Part shown: positions 1 through 10,929 of the stretch, in pieces
Layout: every line of letters starts with the position of its first letter
How positions within the stretch are numbered: the stretch's first letter is position 1
Assembly (NCBI GenBank): GCA_018842655.1
Contig: JAGTWN010000004.1
Location: forward strand, 3,596,001 to 3,660,000
DNA: 64,000 nucleotides
Direction of reading: 5' to 3'
Source of the DNA: Candidatus Pantoea haifensis
GTDB lineage: Bacteria; Pseudomonadota; Gammaproteobacteria; Enterobacterales; Enterobacteriaceae
Translations under genes and position numbers: made by a program
The notes under the pieces: model-generated
The model's input: the letters and a program-made list of their open reading frames with translations, nothing else
Database searches by the model: none
What the model was told of the DNA's origin: nothing

Positions 1-1
1 G

Positions 2-328
2 CTGGGGATCTCACACGCTCAGTTTGATCAGTTTTTGCGTATGATGGAGGGCAGCCAGCAGTTTGGCGGCGGACAGGGTTCATCGTATGGCGGCTATCAG
101 CAGCAGCGCGGACCGACCCTGGAAGGCGCATGCAGCGTGTTGGGCGTGAAAAGTAGCGATGATGCAACCACCATTAAACGCGCCTACCGTAAGCTAATGA
201 GCGAACACCATCCCGATAAGCTGGTAGCAAAAGGATTGCCGCCAGAGATGATGGAGATGGCGAAGCAAAAAGCGCAGGAAATTCAGGCAGCTTACGATCT
301 GATTCGCAAAGAAAAAGGATTCAAATAA
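2..328 (+). CDS. djlA: Co-chaperone DjlA, 3' end (partial)
   Basis: This is the C-terminal part of a membrane-anchored DnaJ-like protein that stimulates DnaK; the 5' part lies outside the window, and the reading frame is open from base 2. What is visible is a Gly/Gln-rich linker (about residues 15-36 of the fragment) followed by a J domain with the diagnostic HPD tripeptide in the stretch [13 protein letters not shown], ending in KGFK as in other DjlA proteins. The transmembrane anchor expected at the N terminus is not in view. It converges on rluA, as in E. coli. Identification is from the J domain plus neighbours. Confidence 0.95.
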   Translation: MGISHAQFDQFLRMMEGSQQFGGGQGSSYGGYQQQRGPTLEGACSVLGVKSSDDATTIKRAYRKLMSEHHPDKLVAKGLPPEMMEMAKQKAQEIQAAYDLIRKEKGFK

Positions 329-378
329 TTCAGGCTGGCTGATGTGCCATTTCAGGCCAGAGCAGTGCTCGCACGCCT

Positions 379-415
379 CAGGTACGCGCCGGGTGCTGTG
401 CGCTGGCCGTACCTG
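379..415. repeat. Inverted repeat between djlA and rluA
   Basis: Eight-base arms CAGGTACG (379-386) and CGTACCTG (408-415) are perfect complements, extendable by one pair to nine. They sit in the 125-base gap between the convergent genes djlA and rluA. No T run follows on either strand, so a classic intrinsic terminator is not shown; it may still act as a bidirectional transcript end or be a short dispersed repeat. Confidence 0.4.
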
Positions 416-453
416 AACTGACGGCGACGTTGACGCCTGAATAAGGCTGGTGG

Positions 454-1107
454 TCAAAAATCGGCTGGCTGGCGAAACGTCATCGCATTACCAAACTTTG
501 GATGCGTAATGGTCAGCGACTCAGCGTGCAGCAGTAGCCTTGTGGCCATCGCTTTTGCTTCGGGGTGGGCATAAAAACCATCCCCTAAAATCGGATGCCC
601 CAACGCCAGCATATGCACACGCAGCTGGTGCGAGCGTCCGGTGATGGGCTTCAACAACACCCGTGCACTGTTGTCTGCTAAATATTCCAGCACCTGATAT
701 TCAGTTTGTGCAGCCTTACCTGTTTCAAAACAAACCTTCTGCTTCGGGCGATTTGGCCAGTCGCAAATCAGCGGCAAATCGACCAGCCCTTTTTCTTCAG
801 CCGGATGACCCCAGATACGTGCCACGTAGGTTTTTGACGGCTCGCGCTCGCGAAACTGGCGTTTCAGTTCGCGTTCAGCCGCTTTGGTCAGCGCAACCAC
901 AATCACGCCGCTGGTCGCCATGTCGAGACGGTGCACAGATTCCGCTTGTGGATAATCGCGTTGAATGCGCGACATCACACTGTCTTTATGCTCTTCCAGT
1001 CGGCCGGGAACAGACAGCAGGCCGCTCGGTTTATTCACCACCATAATATGCTCATCCTGATAAAGGATATGCAGCCATGGCTCAAGCGGCGGATTATAAG
1101 GTTCCAT
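454..1107 (-). CDS. rluA: Dual-specificity 23S rRNA/tRNA pseudouridine synthase RluA
   Basis: RluA makes pseudouridine at 23S rRNA U746 and at U32 of several tRNAs (family knowledge). The protein carries the catalytic motif HRLDMATSG with the nucleophilic Asp near residue 62, then the usual RluA-type C-terminal half with TGRSHQLRVHMLALGHPILGD split over two neighbouring stretches. The ATG at 1107 gives 217 residues, close to the 219 of E. coli, and has GGAAA five bases upstream; an in-frame TTG at 1119 is possible but overlaps the upstream terminator. It lies just downstream of rapA, separated by a terminator hairpin. No frameshift. Confidence 0.96.
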   Translation of the reverse strand: MEPYNPPLEPWLHILYQDEHIMVVNKPSGLLSVPGRLEEHKDSVMSRIQRDYPQAESVHRLDMATSGVIVVALTKAAERELKRQFREREPSKTYVARIWGHPAEEKGLVDLPLICDWPNRPKQKVCFETGKAAQTEYQVLEYLADNSARVLLKPITGRSHQLRVHMLALGHPILGDGFYAHPEAKAMATRLLLHAESLTITHPKFGNAMTFRQPADF

Positions 1108-1116
1108 GCATATTTC

Positions 1117-1137
1117 CAAAAAGGGCCGTTCGGCCCT
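1117..1137 (-). terminator. Intrinsic terminator after rapA
   Basis: On the minus strand AGGGCCG-AA-CGGCCCT is followed directly by TTTT, five bases past the rapA stop. It would end rapA transcription and separate it from rluA, whose start lies immediately beyond. Confidence 0.75.
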
Positions 1138-1142
1138 GAATT

Positions 1143-4048
1143 TTACTGGTGGGTAACAACAATCAGACGCAGGGCATCCAGGCGCCAGTTGGCCTGGTCG
1201 AGATGCTCCAGCACCTTTTGACGGTTGCTTTCTAACGCTTCAACCTCATCGTCACGAATATTCGGGTTGACCGCTCTTAACGCTTCCAGACGCGCCAGTT
1301 CTGCGCCTAGTTTTTCATCCGCCTCGCGACGCGCTGCGTCAATCACCGCGCGGGCTTCGCTCACCACTTTCTCTTCAGCCTGAGTCAGAATGGCATGCAC
1401 TTCCTGCTGCACGGCATTGACCAGCTTGCTGCCGGTATGGCGATTGACTGCATTCAACTGACGGTTGAAGCTTTCAAACTCCACTTTGGCCGCCAGGTTA
1501 GTACCGTTGCGATCCAACAGCAGACGAAGTGGCGTCGGTGGCAGGAAACGGGTCAGCTGCAGATTCTTCGGTGCCTGCGCTTCCACCACGTAGATCATCT
1601 CTACCAGCAGTGTGCCAACAGGCAGGGCTTTATTTTTAGTAACGATAAAGCACTGCTGCCGGTATCACCAGACAGGATCAGATCGAGGCCATTACGGATC
1701 AACGGATGTTCCCAGGTAATAAACTGGGTATCTTCGCGTGATAGTGCCTGATCGCGGTTAAATGTAATGGTGCAGCCATCTTCCGGCAGGCCCGGGAAAT
1801 CAGGCACCAGCATATGATCGGAAGGCGTCAACACGATCAGGTTATCGCTGCGGTCTTCCTGATTGATGCCGACAATATCAAAAAGGTTAAGGGCAAAATT
1901 CACCAGCTCGGTGTCATTGTCCTGCTCGCCAATCGCATTTGCCAGAGCCTGCGCCGCTTCACCGCCGTTAGAGTTCAGCTCCAGCAGACGATCGCGACCC
2001 TGTTCGAGTTGCAATTTCAGGGCGTCATGCTGCTTGCGACACTCAACAATAAAGGCGTCGAAGCCTTCGCTGTTTTCCGGCGTGGCAAGGTAGTTAACCA
2101 ACTGTGAATGCACGCTATCGTAAATGGTGCGGCCAGTCGGGCAGGTATGCTCAAATGCATCTAGCCCTTCGTGATACCAGCGCAACAGCACGGCCTGAGC
2201 CGTTTTTTCCAGCCACGGCACCAAAATCTGAATGTCGTGCGACTGGCCGATACGGTCAAGACGACCGATACGCTGCTCCAGCAAATCGGGGTTCGCAGGC
2301 AAATCAAACATCACCAGACGGCTGGCGAACTGGAAGTTACGGCCTTCAGAACCGATTTCTGAGCAGAGCAGAACCTGCGCGCCATTCTCTTCTGAAGCAA
2401 ACCATGCGGCTGCACGGTCACGTTCAATGATCGACAGACCTTCATGGAACACGGCAGCACGAATACCTTCACGCTCGCGCAGCACCTGCTCCAGTTGCAG
2501 CGCAGTGGCAGCTTTGGCGCAAATCACCAGCACTTTTTCTTTGCGGTTACTGGTGAGATAACCCATGAGCCACTCAACGCGTGGATCGAAGTTCCACCAG
2601 GTGCCAGTGTCGCCTTCGAATTCCTGATAAATCTGCTCGGGGTAGAGCAGGTCACGGGCGCGCTCTTCTGCGCTTTTGCGGGTGCCCATGATGCCAGAGA
2701 CTTTGATCGCCGTTTGATACTGCGCAGGCAGCGGCAGGCGGATCTGATGCAGTTCGCGTTTCGGGAAACCTTTCACGCCGTTACGCGTGTTACGGAACAG
2801 GACACGGCTGGTGCCGTGGCGATCCATTAACATCGATATCAGTTCTTTACGCGCGTCCAGCTTGCCGTCGCGATCGCTGTTCGCCACCTGGAGCAGCGGC
2901 TCAATATCTTGCTCACCCACCAGTTCGTTGATGATATTCATCTGCTCTTGTGAGATCGCTTTGTCGGCCAGCAATGACGAGACGGCGTCTGCAACCGGGC
3001 GGAAATGCTGTTGCTCTTCAACAAACTGCTCGAAGTCGTGGAAGCGATCGGGATCGAGCAAACGCAGACGGGCAAAGTGACTTTCCATCCCCAGCTGTTC
3101 TGGCGTTGCGGTCAGCAGTAACACGCCCGGTGTTTTTTCTGCCAGTTGCTCAATGACCTGATATTCACGGCTCGGTGCGCCTTCTGACCACGCCAGATGG
3201 TGCGCTTCGTCCACCACCAGTAAATCCCACTCGGCGTCAGCCAGCAGTTCAAGACGCTGTTTGTTGCGACGAACAAAATCGAGTGAGCAGATAATTAACT
3301 GTTCAGTATCAAACGGGTTATCGCTGTCGTGCTGGGCTTCGGTGTAGCGGTCGTCATCAAACAGTGCAAAGCGCAGGTTGAAGCGACGCAGCATTTCCAC
3401 CAGCCACTGATGCTGCAAGGTTTCCGGTACCACAATCAGCACACGTTCAGCGCGTCCCGCCAGCAGTTGCTGCTGAATGATCATGCCGGCTTCAATGGTT
3501 TTACCGAGGCCGACTTCATCTGCCAGCAGCACACGTGGCGCATGGCGGCGGCCAACATCGTGCGCAATGTGTAACTGATGCGGGATCAGGTTAGTGCGCA
3601 TGCCGCGCAGTCCACTGACTGGCAGTCGATATTGCGCACTCTGGTATTTACGCGCACGGAAGCGCAGCGCAAAGCGATCCATACGATCAAGCTGTCCGGC
3701 AAACAGGCGATCCTGCGGCTTACTGAACACCAGTTTGCTGTCAAGCATCACTTCACGCAGCATCACCGCGCGCTCATCGGTATCGAGGCGCGTGCCGATA
3801 TAGGTCATCAGGTCATTATCGTTGCGAACCTCGTCAACGTGCATCTGCCAGCCTTCATGGCTGGTGACGGTATCACCCGGATTAAAGATGACGCGCGTGA
3901 CGGGCGAATCGTTGCGGGCATAGAGACGGTTTTCGCCTGTGGCCGGAAAGAGCAGCGTGACCATGCGCGTATCAATCGCGACGACCGTTCCTAATCCCAG
4001 TTCGCTTTCCGTATCACTAATCCAACGCTGACCTAATGTAAAAACCAT
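1143..4048 (-). CDS. rapA: RNA polymerase-associated ATPase RapA (frameshift in this sequence)
   Basis: RapA is a Swi2/Snf2-type ATPase that binds RNA polymerase and helps recycle it after termination. The N-terminal region matches the Tudor-like domains ([18 protein letters not shown]), followed by a helicase core with Walker [13 protein letters not shown] (near residue 183), the DEAH box VVDEAHHL, and a C-terminal helicase domain with [11 protein letters not shown]. The frame breaks at the T5 run 1633-1637: 815 codons end at 1601, and the remaining 151 residues ([14 protein letters not shown] to VVTHQ) follow in another frame. One extra base there restores [16 protein letters not shown] and a 968-residue protein, the length of E. 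coli RapA. I read this as a sequencing artefact. Confidence 0.95.
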
Positions 4049-4203
4049 ATATTTTTTAGCTCGAATTTTTTAACGTTTTTGAAGGTGTTCCCAATGCTCA
4101 GGCAATAGCATTTCATCCAGACGATAAGGTCTGGTGAACGTGTCAGAGCGGTGAGTTTCGGGAAGGGCGCTATGGTACTGGATGACAGGCCGTTCGTCAC
4201 CTG

Positions 4204-6562
4204 TCAAAAAAGCCCCAACTGACCCGTAATCAGTGTAGCAAAGTCATCATCGACAAAAGGCAAAATGCCATCGGCGACCGGCTGTAATTGCTTGCTGACA
4301 TAATGATCATAGTCGAGTGGTGTGATACGCGCTTCCAGTGGCTCTGGTCCTGCGGTTGCCATGACATAGCGAATCCGCCCGCCTTTTTGATACTGCAAGG
4401 GGCGGCCTAGTTTGCGATTTTGCTCATCAGCCAGACGCGCCGCACGCACATGTGGCGGCACGTTGCGTTCATACTCGCTTAAGGGGCGGCGCAGGCGTTT
4501 TTTATAAATCAGCTGATCGTCAAGCTCACCCGCCAGCAGCCGGGCGACAGTCTGGCGGATGAAATCCTGCCAGGGCTCGCGATGAAAAATACGGCTGTAG
4601 AGTGATTGCTGAAACTGCTGCGCCAGCGGCGTCCAGTCGGTACGCACCGACTCCAGCCCTTTAAACACCATGCGTTCGCTTTCACCCTCTTTGATCAGTC
4701 CCGCGTAACGTTTTTTGCTGCCCTGTTCGGCACCGCGAATGGTTGGCATCAAAAAGCGGCAAAAGTGGTTTTCATACTCCAGTTCCAGCGCGCTGTGTAA
4801 GCCGTAGGCTTTTTGCAGATGGTCGCGCCACCATTCATTGACCTTTTGCGCCAGCCGGTAACCAATCGCAGCCGCGTCCTCTTCACTGTGCGCTGATTTG
4901 AGCCAGACAAAAGTTGAATCGGTATCACCATAAATCACGTCATAACCTTCAGCCTCAATCAGTTCGCGCGTCTGCTGCATAATCGCATGACCGCGCAGCG
5001 TAATTGATGAAGCCAGGCGCGGATCAAAAAGCGGCAGGCACGGGTGCCCAGCACGCCATAAAAAGCATTCATGATGATTTTCAACGCTTGTGACAGCGGC
5101 TTATTACCCTGTTTCTTAGCGGCTTCGCGGCCTTGCCAGATTTGTTCAACCATCGCGGGCAGGCAGTGCGTCTGGCGTGAAAAGCGCGCTTCACGAAAAC
5201 CCGCAATCGAATCCGCATCGTCCGGGTGCGCTAACCCTTCAATCAGCCCCACCGGATCGATCAGAAAGGTACGAATAATTGAGGGATAAAGGCTTTTATA
5301 GTCGAGCACCAGCACTGAATCATACAAGCCAGGGCGTGAATCCATTACATAGCCGCCGGGGCTGGCTTCGGGTGCCACTTCGCCCAGGTTTGGTGCGACA
5401 AAGCCCGCGCGATGCATCCGCGGAATATAGAGATAGTTGAAGGCGGCGACTGAGCCGCCGTGGCGATCAACCGCCAGGCCGTTAACCGCTGCGCGCTCCA
5501 GCAAAAACGGCATGATCTCGGTTTTCTGAAAAATACGTGTTACCAGTTCACAATCTTTCAGGTTATAACGCGCCAGCGCAGGCTTATCGTTGGCGAAGCG
5601 CCAGTTAATCTCTTCCATCCGCTGCCACGGATTATCAATAGCCTTACCTTCACCCAGCAGCTGTTGCGAGACGGATTCGAGGCTGAACGATGGAAAATCC
5701 CAGAAGGCCGATTTAAGGGCATCAATGCCGTCAATGATCAAACGTCCTGTTGCCTGCGCAAAAATACGCCGGGCTTAAAGCCATGCTCACGCCACTCCAG
5801 CGGGGTTTGCTGGCGACCCAGCCGCAGCGGAATCGCGTAGCGGTCGGCATGTTTCTGCAACATACGCAGGTCAAACTGCACCACATTCCAGCCAATAATG
5901 ACGTCAGGATCGTGCCGGGCGAACCAGGCGTTTAACGCTTCAAGCAACTGCGGGCGGCTGTCGAGATAAATCAGTTCAAAGTCGAGCTGGCTGGCGTCAC
6001 CGTTTGGCGGCCCCAGCATATAAACCTGGCGCTGACCGCAGCCTTCCAGCCCAATACAGTAAAGTTCACCATGCTGAGTGGTTTCGATATCCAGCGATAC
6101 CCACTTTAACGGCGGGCGGTAATCGGGGTGAGGCTTAAGGCGCGTGTTGATCACGCTTTCGCCTTGCAGGTCACCGCTAAACCACAGGGGCGCAGTAATA
6201 AAACGCTCCATCAGAAAGCGTTCAGGCGGGCGGATATCCGCTTCATAAACAGGTATGTTGTTTTCGCGCAGCTGCTTCTCAATCCATTGCAGCTGGCGGT
6301 GCTGTCGACAATAAAGGCCAAACACCGGGCGACGGCTAAAATCTTTTAGTTGTAACGGCTGAATACGCACCTGCCGTTCGCCCTGCAGCAGCGTTTCCAC
6401 CCGTGACTGGTATTCGCAGGGAATGAAGGCAACGGACTCCTGAGCAGGCAGCACCACGCGCTGTGGGCCTTGATCAGTCGCCAGCCACAAAACAATTTCG
6501 GTGCCCTGTGCGCTGTCGCGCCAGTGGCGGGTAAGCAGGAAACCTGCACGGGGCGTAGTCAC
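4204..6562 (-). CDS. polB: DNA polymerase II (two frameshifts in this sequence)
   Basis: Family B DNA polymerase with 3'-5' exonuclease, SOS-induced in E. coli and used for translesion synthesis and fork restart. Visible motifs in order: exonuclease DIETT and [11 protein letters not shown], polymerase DYKSLYPSI (motif A), the KxxxNxxYG-type [13 protein letters not shown] (motif B) and YGDTDS (motif C). The start is GTG at 6562, preceded by GGAGA, giving [14 protein letters not shown]. Frames break at A5 5760-5764 and A5 5026-5030 (plus-strand letters); one base added at each gives 786 residues (E. coli 783). Both breaks are in homopolymers and the rest is fully conserved, so the gene is probably intact in the organism. 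Confidence 0.94.
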
Positions 6563-6604
6563 ACATTCTCCGAAGTAGGCTGACGGCAGGAGCGAAAGAG
6601 CCCA

Positions 6605-6651
6605 AAGTATAACATGGTTATTTATACAGTTCTGCTGCCAGCATTTGTCAA
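6605..6651 (-). promoter_or_regulatory. polB promoter with LexA-like box
   Basis: On the minus strand a TTGACA -35 element (plus positions 6646-6651) precedes the AT-rich -10 region GTATAAAT. A CTG-TATAAATAAC-CAT sequence (6614-6629) overlaps the -10 region; it fits the LexA pattern CTG-N10-CAG with one mismatch in the right half. polB is a classic LexA target in E. coli, so SOS control is expected here. Confidence 0.65.
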
Positions 6652-6729
6652 TATCAGCGTACAATTCTTGCCTTGACGCTTTGCCGCAGGCTCAGGACAA
6701 TCCAGCCTTCTGCTTTTTTGAGGAAGGTT

Positions 6730-7493
6730 ATGGAAGCCTGGGTTCAACACCTGTTTACGCAGTCGCTGGAGTGGGCGCTGTTTGCCGTTGCACTGGTGAC
6801 GTTTCTTGAGTCGCTGGCGCTGGTCGGGTTATTACTGCCCGGCACGGTACTAATGGCCAGCCTTGGGGCGCTGGTGGGCAGCGGGCAGATCGGTCTTTAT
6901 CCGGCCTGGGCAGCAGGCTTTGCCGGGTGTTTACTTGGCGACTGGGTCTCTTACGCTATTGGCTGGAAATTTCAGGGGCCGCTGCACCGCTGGAAATATC
7001 TGCAAAAATACAGAGGTTTGCTTAATAAAACCGAACACGCGCTGCATCAGCACAGTATGTTTACCGTGCTGGTTGGACGATTTGTTGGTCCAACACGTCC
7101 ACTGATCCCGCTGGCGGCAGGCATGCTGGAATTACCGGTGCGTAAATTTTTGCCGCCGAATCTTATCGGCTGTGTTTTTTGGCCGCCGCTCTATCTGCTG
7201 CCCGGTATTTTAGCGGGTGTAGCCATTGATGTGCCTGAAGAGGCGCAGGGTGACAGTTTCAAATGGCTTTTGCTGCTGGTAGCCGTGCTGGTATGGCTGG
7301 GGATCTGGCTGTGCTGGCGCTGGTGGCGCAGCGGAAAAACGCGGGACTGGGCAACCGCTTATTTGTCGCCTGAGCGTTTGCGTTGGCTGGCACCGCTCGG
7401 TTTTGTGATTGCGGCTGGCGCACTGGTTGCCATTCAGTTTCATCCGATGATGCCCATTTTCCGGGGTCTGCTGTGGCAGGTCTTTTTAATTAA
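6730..7493 (+). CDS. yabI: DedA-family membrane protein YabI (frameshift at 3' end)
   Basis: Inner-membrane protein of the DedA/SNARE-associated superfamily, whose members are linked to lipid carrier translocation and membrane integrity. The family block [17 protein letters not shown] and the early segment [17 protein letters not shown] with the re-entrant-type glycine pattern are clear, with several hydrophobic segments and a basic tail. ATG at 6730 follows AGGAAGG. As read, the frame runs past the expected end into antisense thiQ sequence (to 7971); adding one T to the run 7483-7487 gives QVFFN and a stop at 7491-7493, a 254-residue protein as in E. coli. It then overlaps the thiQ stop tail-to-tail by four bases. 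E. coli has araBADC between polB and this gene; here it directly faces polB. Confidence 0.9.
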
Positions 7494-8190
7494 CGGCGCG
7501 GGATGCCGAGCACATCGGCTTCCCGGGTCTCACCAGACAGCAACTGTTCGGTTGCGCCATCCCAGTAAATCCGCCCGTCAACCACCACCACGCTGCGTGG
7601 CGCAATCTGCTGGGCATCTTCAAGGCTGTGTGACACCATCAGCAAAGTTATGTCGCGCGTTTCGCATACCGAGCGCACCAGTTGCAACATCTCGCCGCGC
7701 AGGGCGGGATCGAGAGCGGAAAACGGCTCATCCAGCAGCAACAGTGGCTTATCGCGCAGCAGACAGCGAGCCAGCGCCACACGCTGGCGTTGCCCCCCGA
7801 CAACTGGCCCGGCAAGCGCGCCAGCAGATCGCTGAGTCCAACCTGTTGTGCAATCTCCACCAGTTGCTGCTGCTGGGCGGCGTTCAGTTTGAGGCCGGGG
7901 TGCAATCCCAGCGCCATGTTTTGCTGCACGCTGAGATGGGGAAACAGGTTGTTTTCCTGAAACAGCATTGAGACCGGGCGCTTCGCCGGAACGCTGTGGG
8001 TATGATCGTCGCCGTTAATATGCAGACTTCCCCGACTTACCGGAAGGAAACCGGCAATCAGGTTCAGCAGCGTACTTTTTCCTGCGCCACTGGGGCCGAG
8101 AATCGCCAGTCGTTCACCGCGCGTCGCGTTAAGACTAAAACGCATCGGCAAATGCTGATAAAGGTAGGTGAGGTTATTGAGTGTCAGCAT
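7490..8190 (-). CDS. thiQ: Thiamine/TPP ABC transporter ATPase ThiQ (frameshift)
   Basis: ATP-binding subunit of the ThiBPQ importer for thiamine and thiamine phosphates. Walker [10 protein letters not shown] lies near residue 32, the Q-loop [12 protein letters not shown] follows, then the ABC signature and Walker [14 protein letters not shown]. The frame breaks exactly in the signature: the read gives LSGGNASVW, while one more base in the C6 run 7793-7798 gives [13 protein letters not shown]. Repaired length 233 residues (E. coli 232). The start at 8190 overlaps the end of thiP by 17 bases, consistent with translational coupling in a thiBPQ operon. Confidence 0.94.
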
Positions 8191-9784
8191 GGCGGCCCGG
8201 TAATTTTTCCATCAAAGTGAACAGCAGCAGGCAGAGTAACAGCAACAGCAGGGCAGTGACTGCACCATCCGCGCCGCGATAGGAACCTATCTGTTGATAA
8301 AGGTAGAAGGGCAGCGTGCGAAAATCTGCATTACCAAACAGCGCCACCACACCAAAATCGCCAATGGATAACACGCAGGCAAACGCCAGCGCCTGTGCTA
8401 AAGGCCGCTGCAAGGCACGCAGTTCAATCAGGCGCAGCCGGTTCCAGCCGCTAATGCCAAGCGAGCCACATAAGTGGCTATAGCGTTCGGCAAGATCGCG
8501 CATGGGATTTTCCAGCACTTTAAGCGCATAAGGGATCGCGATCAGCGCGTTAGTAAAAATCACCAGTCCATCAGCAGAGGTCGGCAGGCCAACCGTGGCG
8601 TTAAAAAGCAGGAAAAAACCGGTCGCCAGCACAATACCGGGCATCGCCAGAATCAACATGCCGCTGGTATCGATAATCTGTGCGGCAACGTTGCGCTGGC
8701 GTAAGCGCAGTTCACGGCTGCTCCACAGCAGCATCAGGGTGAGCAGCACACACAGCAGGCCCGCTCCCAGAGCAATGCGCAGCGAGGTAAATGTGGCTTG
8801 CCATAACGCCGGTTGCATCAGCGCACCGCGCAGGCCGCCGTGTAACCCATCAACCATTACCGCCAGCAGCGGCGGCAACAGCAGCAGCAGGGATAAAACA
8901 ATCATCACGCTATCACTCAGGCGCGCTAAAACAGAATCCTGCGGATCGCGCCAGCCGCGCAGTTGACCATTGCCAGTGGGAATTGCCTTGCTAAAACGCT
9001 GGCTCAACAGCACCAGCGCCAGGCAGCAGGTCAGTTGAATCAGTGCCAGCAGCGCCGCACGACCGGGATCGTAGTCGTAACTCAGTGCCTGAAAGATGGC
9101 GAGTTCGATGGTAGTGGCCTGCGGTCCGCCACCCAGCGTTAGCACGGTGGCGAAACTGGCAAAGCACAGCATAAAAATGAGTGCGCCAGTCGGCAGTAAC
9201 TGGCGACGCAGCCACGGCCACTCCAGCAGGCGGAAGTGATGCCAGCCGCGCAGATTAAGCTGCGCCGCTAACTGGCGCTGTTCGGCTGGAATACTCTCTA
9301 ACGCTTGTAACAACAGGCGCGTCGCCAACGGCAGGTTGAAGAAAACGTGCGCCAGCAAAATGCCTTGCAGGCCATAAGGGGAGAAGGTGTAATCAATGCC
9401 CGCTAACTGGCAAAGCTGGGCCAGCCAGCCAACGCGACCATACACCGTTAGCAGGCCAAATACGGCGACCAGCACCGGCAGCACCAGCGTCATGGCGCAC
9501 AGACGCAGCAGCAGCCGACGGCCCGGAAAACGTCGCCGGTAGAGGGCCCGTGCCAGCGCAATCGCGGGCAGCAGCGACAGCAGCGCAGAGAGCAGCGCCT
9601 GCCCAAAGGAAAAGGCAATCACGTGGTGGAGATAATCATCTTGCAGCACGCTACGCCAGTGAGTTTCTGGCGCGGCAATCCACAGCGATGAAAAGGCCAG
9701 CAGCGCCACACTGCACAGCAGCAGCGTGGCGAGTGCGCCAGGGATCAGCCAGCAGGGGATCAGTGGCTGACGGCGCGTTGCCAT
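8174..9784 (-). CDS. thiP: Thiamine/TPP ABC transporter permease ThiP
   Basis: Large inner-membrane permease of the thiamine importer, made of two fused BPD_transp_1 halves. It has 536 residues with about a dozen hydrophobic segments, and each half carries an EAA-type loop facing ThiQ ([19 protein letters not shown] in the first half and [20 protein letters not shown] in the second). The start at 9784 lies 25 bases inside the end of thiB, and its end overlaps thiQ, so the three genes form one tightly packed unit. No frameshift; the length equals that of E. coli ThiP. Confidence 0.96.
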   Translation of the reverse strand: MATRRQPLIPCWLIPGALATLLLCSVALLAFSSLWIAAPETHWRSVLQDDYLHHVIAFSFGQALLSALLSLLPAIALARALYRRRFPGRRLLLRLCAMTLVLPVLVAVFGLLTVYGRVGWLAQLCQLAGIDYTFSPYGLQGILLAHVFFNLPLATRLLLQALESIPAEQRQLAAQLNLRGWHHFRLLEWPWLRRQLLPTGALIFMLCFASFATVLTLGGGPQATTIELAIFQALSYDYDPGRAALLALIQLTCCLALVLLSQRFSKAIPTGNGQLRGWRDPQDSVLARLSDSVMIVLSLLLLLPPLLAVMVDGLHGGLRGALMQPALWQATFTSLRIALGAGLLCVLLTLMLLWSSRELRLRQRNVAAQIIDTSGMLILAMPGIVLATGFFLLFNATVGLPTSADGLVIFTNALIAIPYALKVLENPMRDLAERYSHLCGSLGISGWNRLRLIELRALQRPLAQALAFACVLSIGDFGVVALFGNADFRTLPFYLYQQIGSYRGADGAVTALLLLLLCLLLFTLMEKLPGRHADTQ

Positions 9785-10744
9785 GCATTAATCCATTGTG
9801 AACGGTGGCTGGCGACATCCTGTGCCGAATATTGCAGCGCGGTGGCAGGCAAGCTGAGCGTCGCGAAGCCAGCAGGCAAATCGGTTTTGATTACCGGATA
9901 CATCCAGTTGCCGGTTGGAATGCTGTTCTGGAAAGCCGGGGAGACCATGAAGCGCATAAACTGCTGCGCCAGTTTGGGTTGTTTGCTGCTGGCTAACTGC
10001 GCGGCAACTTCAACCTGGAGATAATGGCCTTCAGTAAAAGGCGCGGCAGCATAGTGATCTTTTTCTCTTCAATAAGATGGTAAGCCGGTGAGGTGGTGTA
10101 ACTCAGCACCAAATCCCCTTCACCTTTCAGGAACAGGCCGTAGGCTTCGCTCCAGCCCTTGGTCACGGTTACCGTTTTTTGTGCCAGCTTTTGCCACGCC
10201 TGGGGTGCCTGATCGCCATACACTTTTTGCATCCACAACAGCAAGCCTAACCCTGGCGTGCTGGTACGCGGATCTTCGTAAATGACGCGCCATTGTTCCG
10301 GGCTTTCAACCAGCTCTTTCAGGCTTTTTGGCGGATTTTTCAGTTTGTTTTTGTCATAGACAAAAGCGAAGTAGCCGTAATCAAACGGGATGAAGGTTTT
10401 ATCCTGCCAGCCGACGGGCAATTGCAGTGCGCCAGTATCCACATCGCTGGCGGCAAACAGCCCCGTCTGCTGGGCGGCCTGCACTAAATTGTTATCGAGT
10501 CCCAACACCACGTCAGCTTTGCTGTTCTTGCCTTCCATGCGCAGGCGATTAAGCAGCGACACGCCATCTTCCAGCGCGACATATTTCAGTTCGCAGTGAC
10601 ACTGCGCTTCAAATGCTTTTTTACTGCCGGGCCGGGGCCCCAGTCTGCGGAGAATGAATCGTAGGTGTAGACGGTTAAGGTGGGTTTCGCCGCAAAGACA
10701 GAGGCTGATAACAGCAGCAGCACAGGCAGGGCTTTCTTTAACAC
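9760..10744 (-). CDS. thiB: Thiamine-binding periplasmic protein ThiB (two frameshifts)
   Basis: Periplasmic solute-binding protein that delivers thiamine, TMP and TPP to ThiPQ. The GTG at 10744 follows AAGGAGCGCAAA and opens a Sec signal peptide (MLKKALPVLLLLSASVFAAK). Downstream are TVYTYDSFSADWGPGP, LNRLRMEGKNSKADVVLGLDN and PTGNWMYP, all typical of ThiB. The frame breaks at T6 10617-10622 and T5 10060-10064 (plus letters); one base at each gives GPAVKKAFEA and EEKKDHYAAAPFTEGHYLQV and a 328-residue protein (E. coli 327). It is the first gene of thiBPQ and sits behind a TPP riboswitch. Confidence 0.93.
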
Positions 10745-10803
10745 TTTGCGCTCCTTGAGGAGAATTGTTGAGTGAGTCGCAAAGGATCTGAGCGTTCTGA
10801 CCT

Positions 10804-10890
10804 CAAATCCCTACGTCGGTATTAACCGAATCAGGTTCGACGGGTATCTCTCAGCCGCTTGCAACCTTCACAAACAGCACCCCGTTGAGA
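10804..10890 (-). promoter_or_regulatory. TPP riboswitch (thi box) upstream of thiB
   Basis: The minus strand reads GGGGTGCT, then GCGGCTGAGAGATACCCG, then GAACCTGATTCGGTTAATACC and GACGTAGGGA, split here into its conserved blocks. These are the hallmark CUGAGA pyrimidine-sensor and GAACCUGAU...ACCNGCGUAGGGA parts of the THI element. In E. coli this leader is also known as the small RNA SroA. It lies 60 bases upstream of the thiB GTG and should lower thiBPQ expression when TPP is abundant. Confidence 0.95.
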
Positions 10891-10929
10891 ACGACACATT
10901 CTAGTCATTTCAGCGCAAAGGGCAAAGGT

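Noticed and set aside
1143-1598. Separate gene for the 151-residue RapA C-terminal piece
   Set aside because: It has no ribosome site, continues the RapA alignment directly, and is rejoined by one base.
4204-6562. polB as a true pseudogene in three fragments
   Set aside because: Both breaks are in 5-base homopolymers and every catalytic motif is intact; the pattern matches the window-wide artefact.
7494-7971. C-terminal extension of yabI as a 432-residue fusion protein
   Set aside because: The extra 170 residues are read antisense to thiQ and are low-complexity; one base in the T5 run at 7483-7487 restores the family stop.
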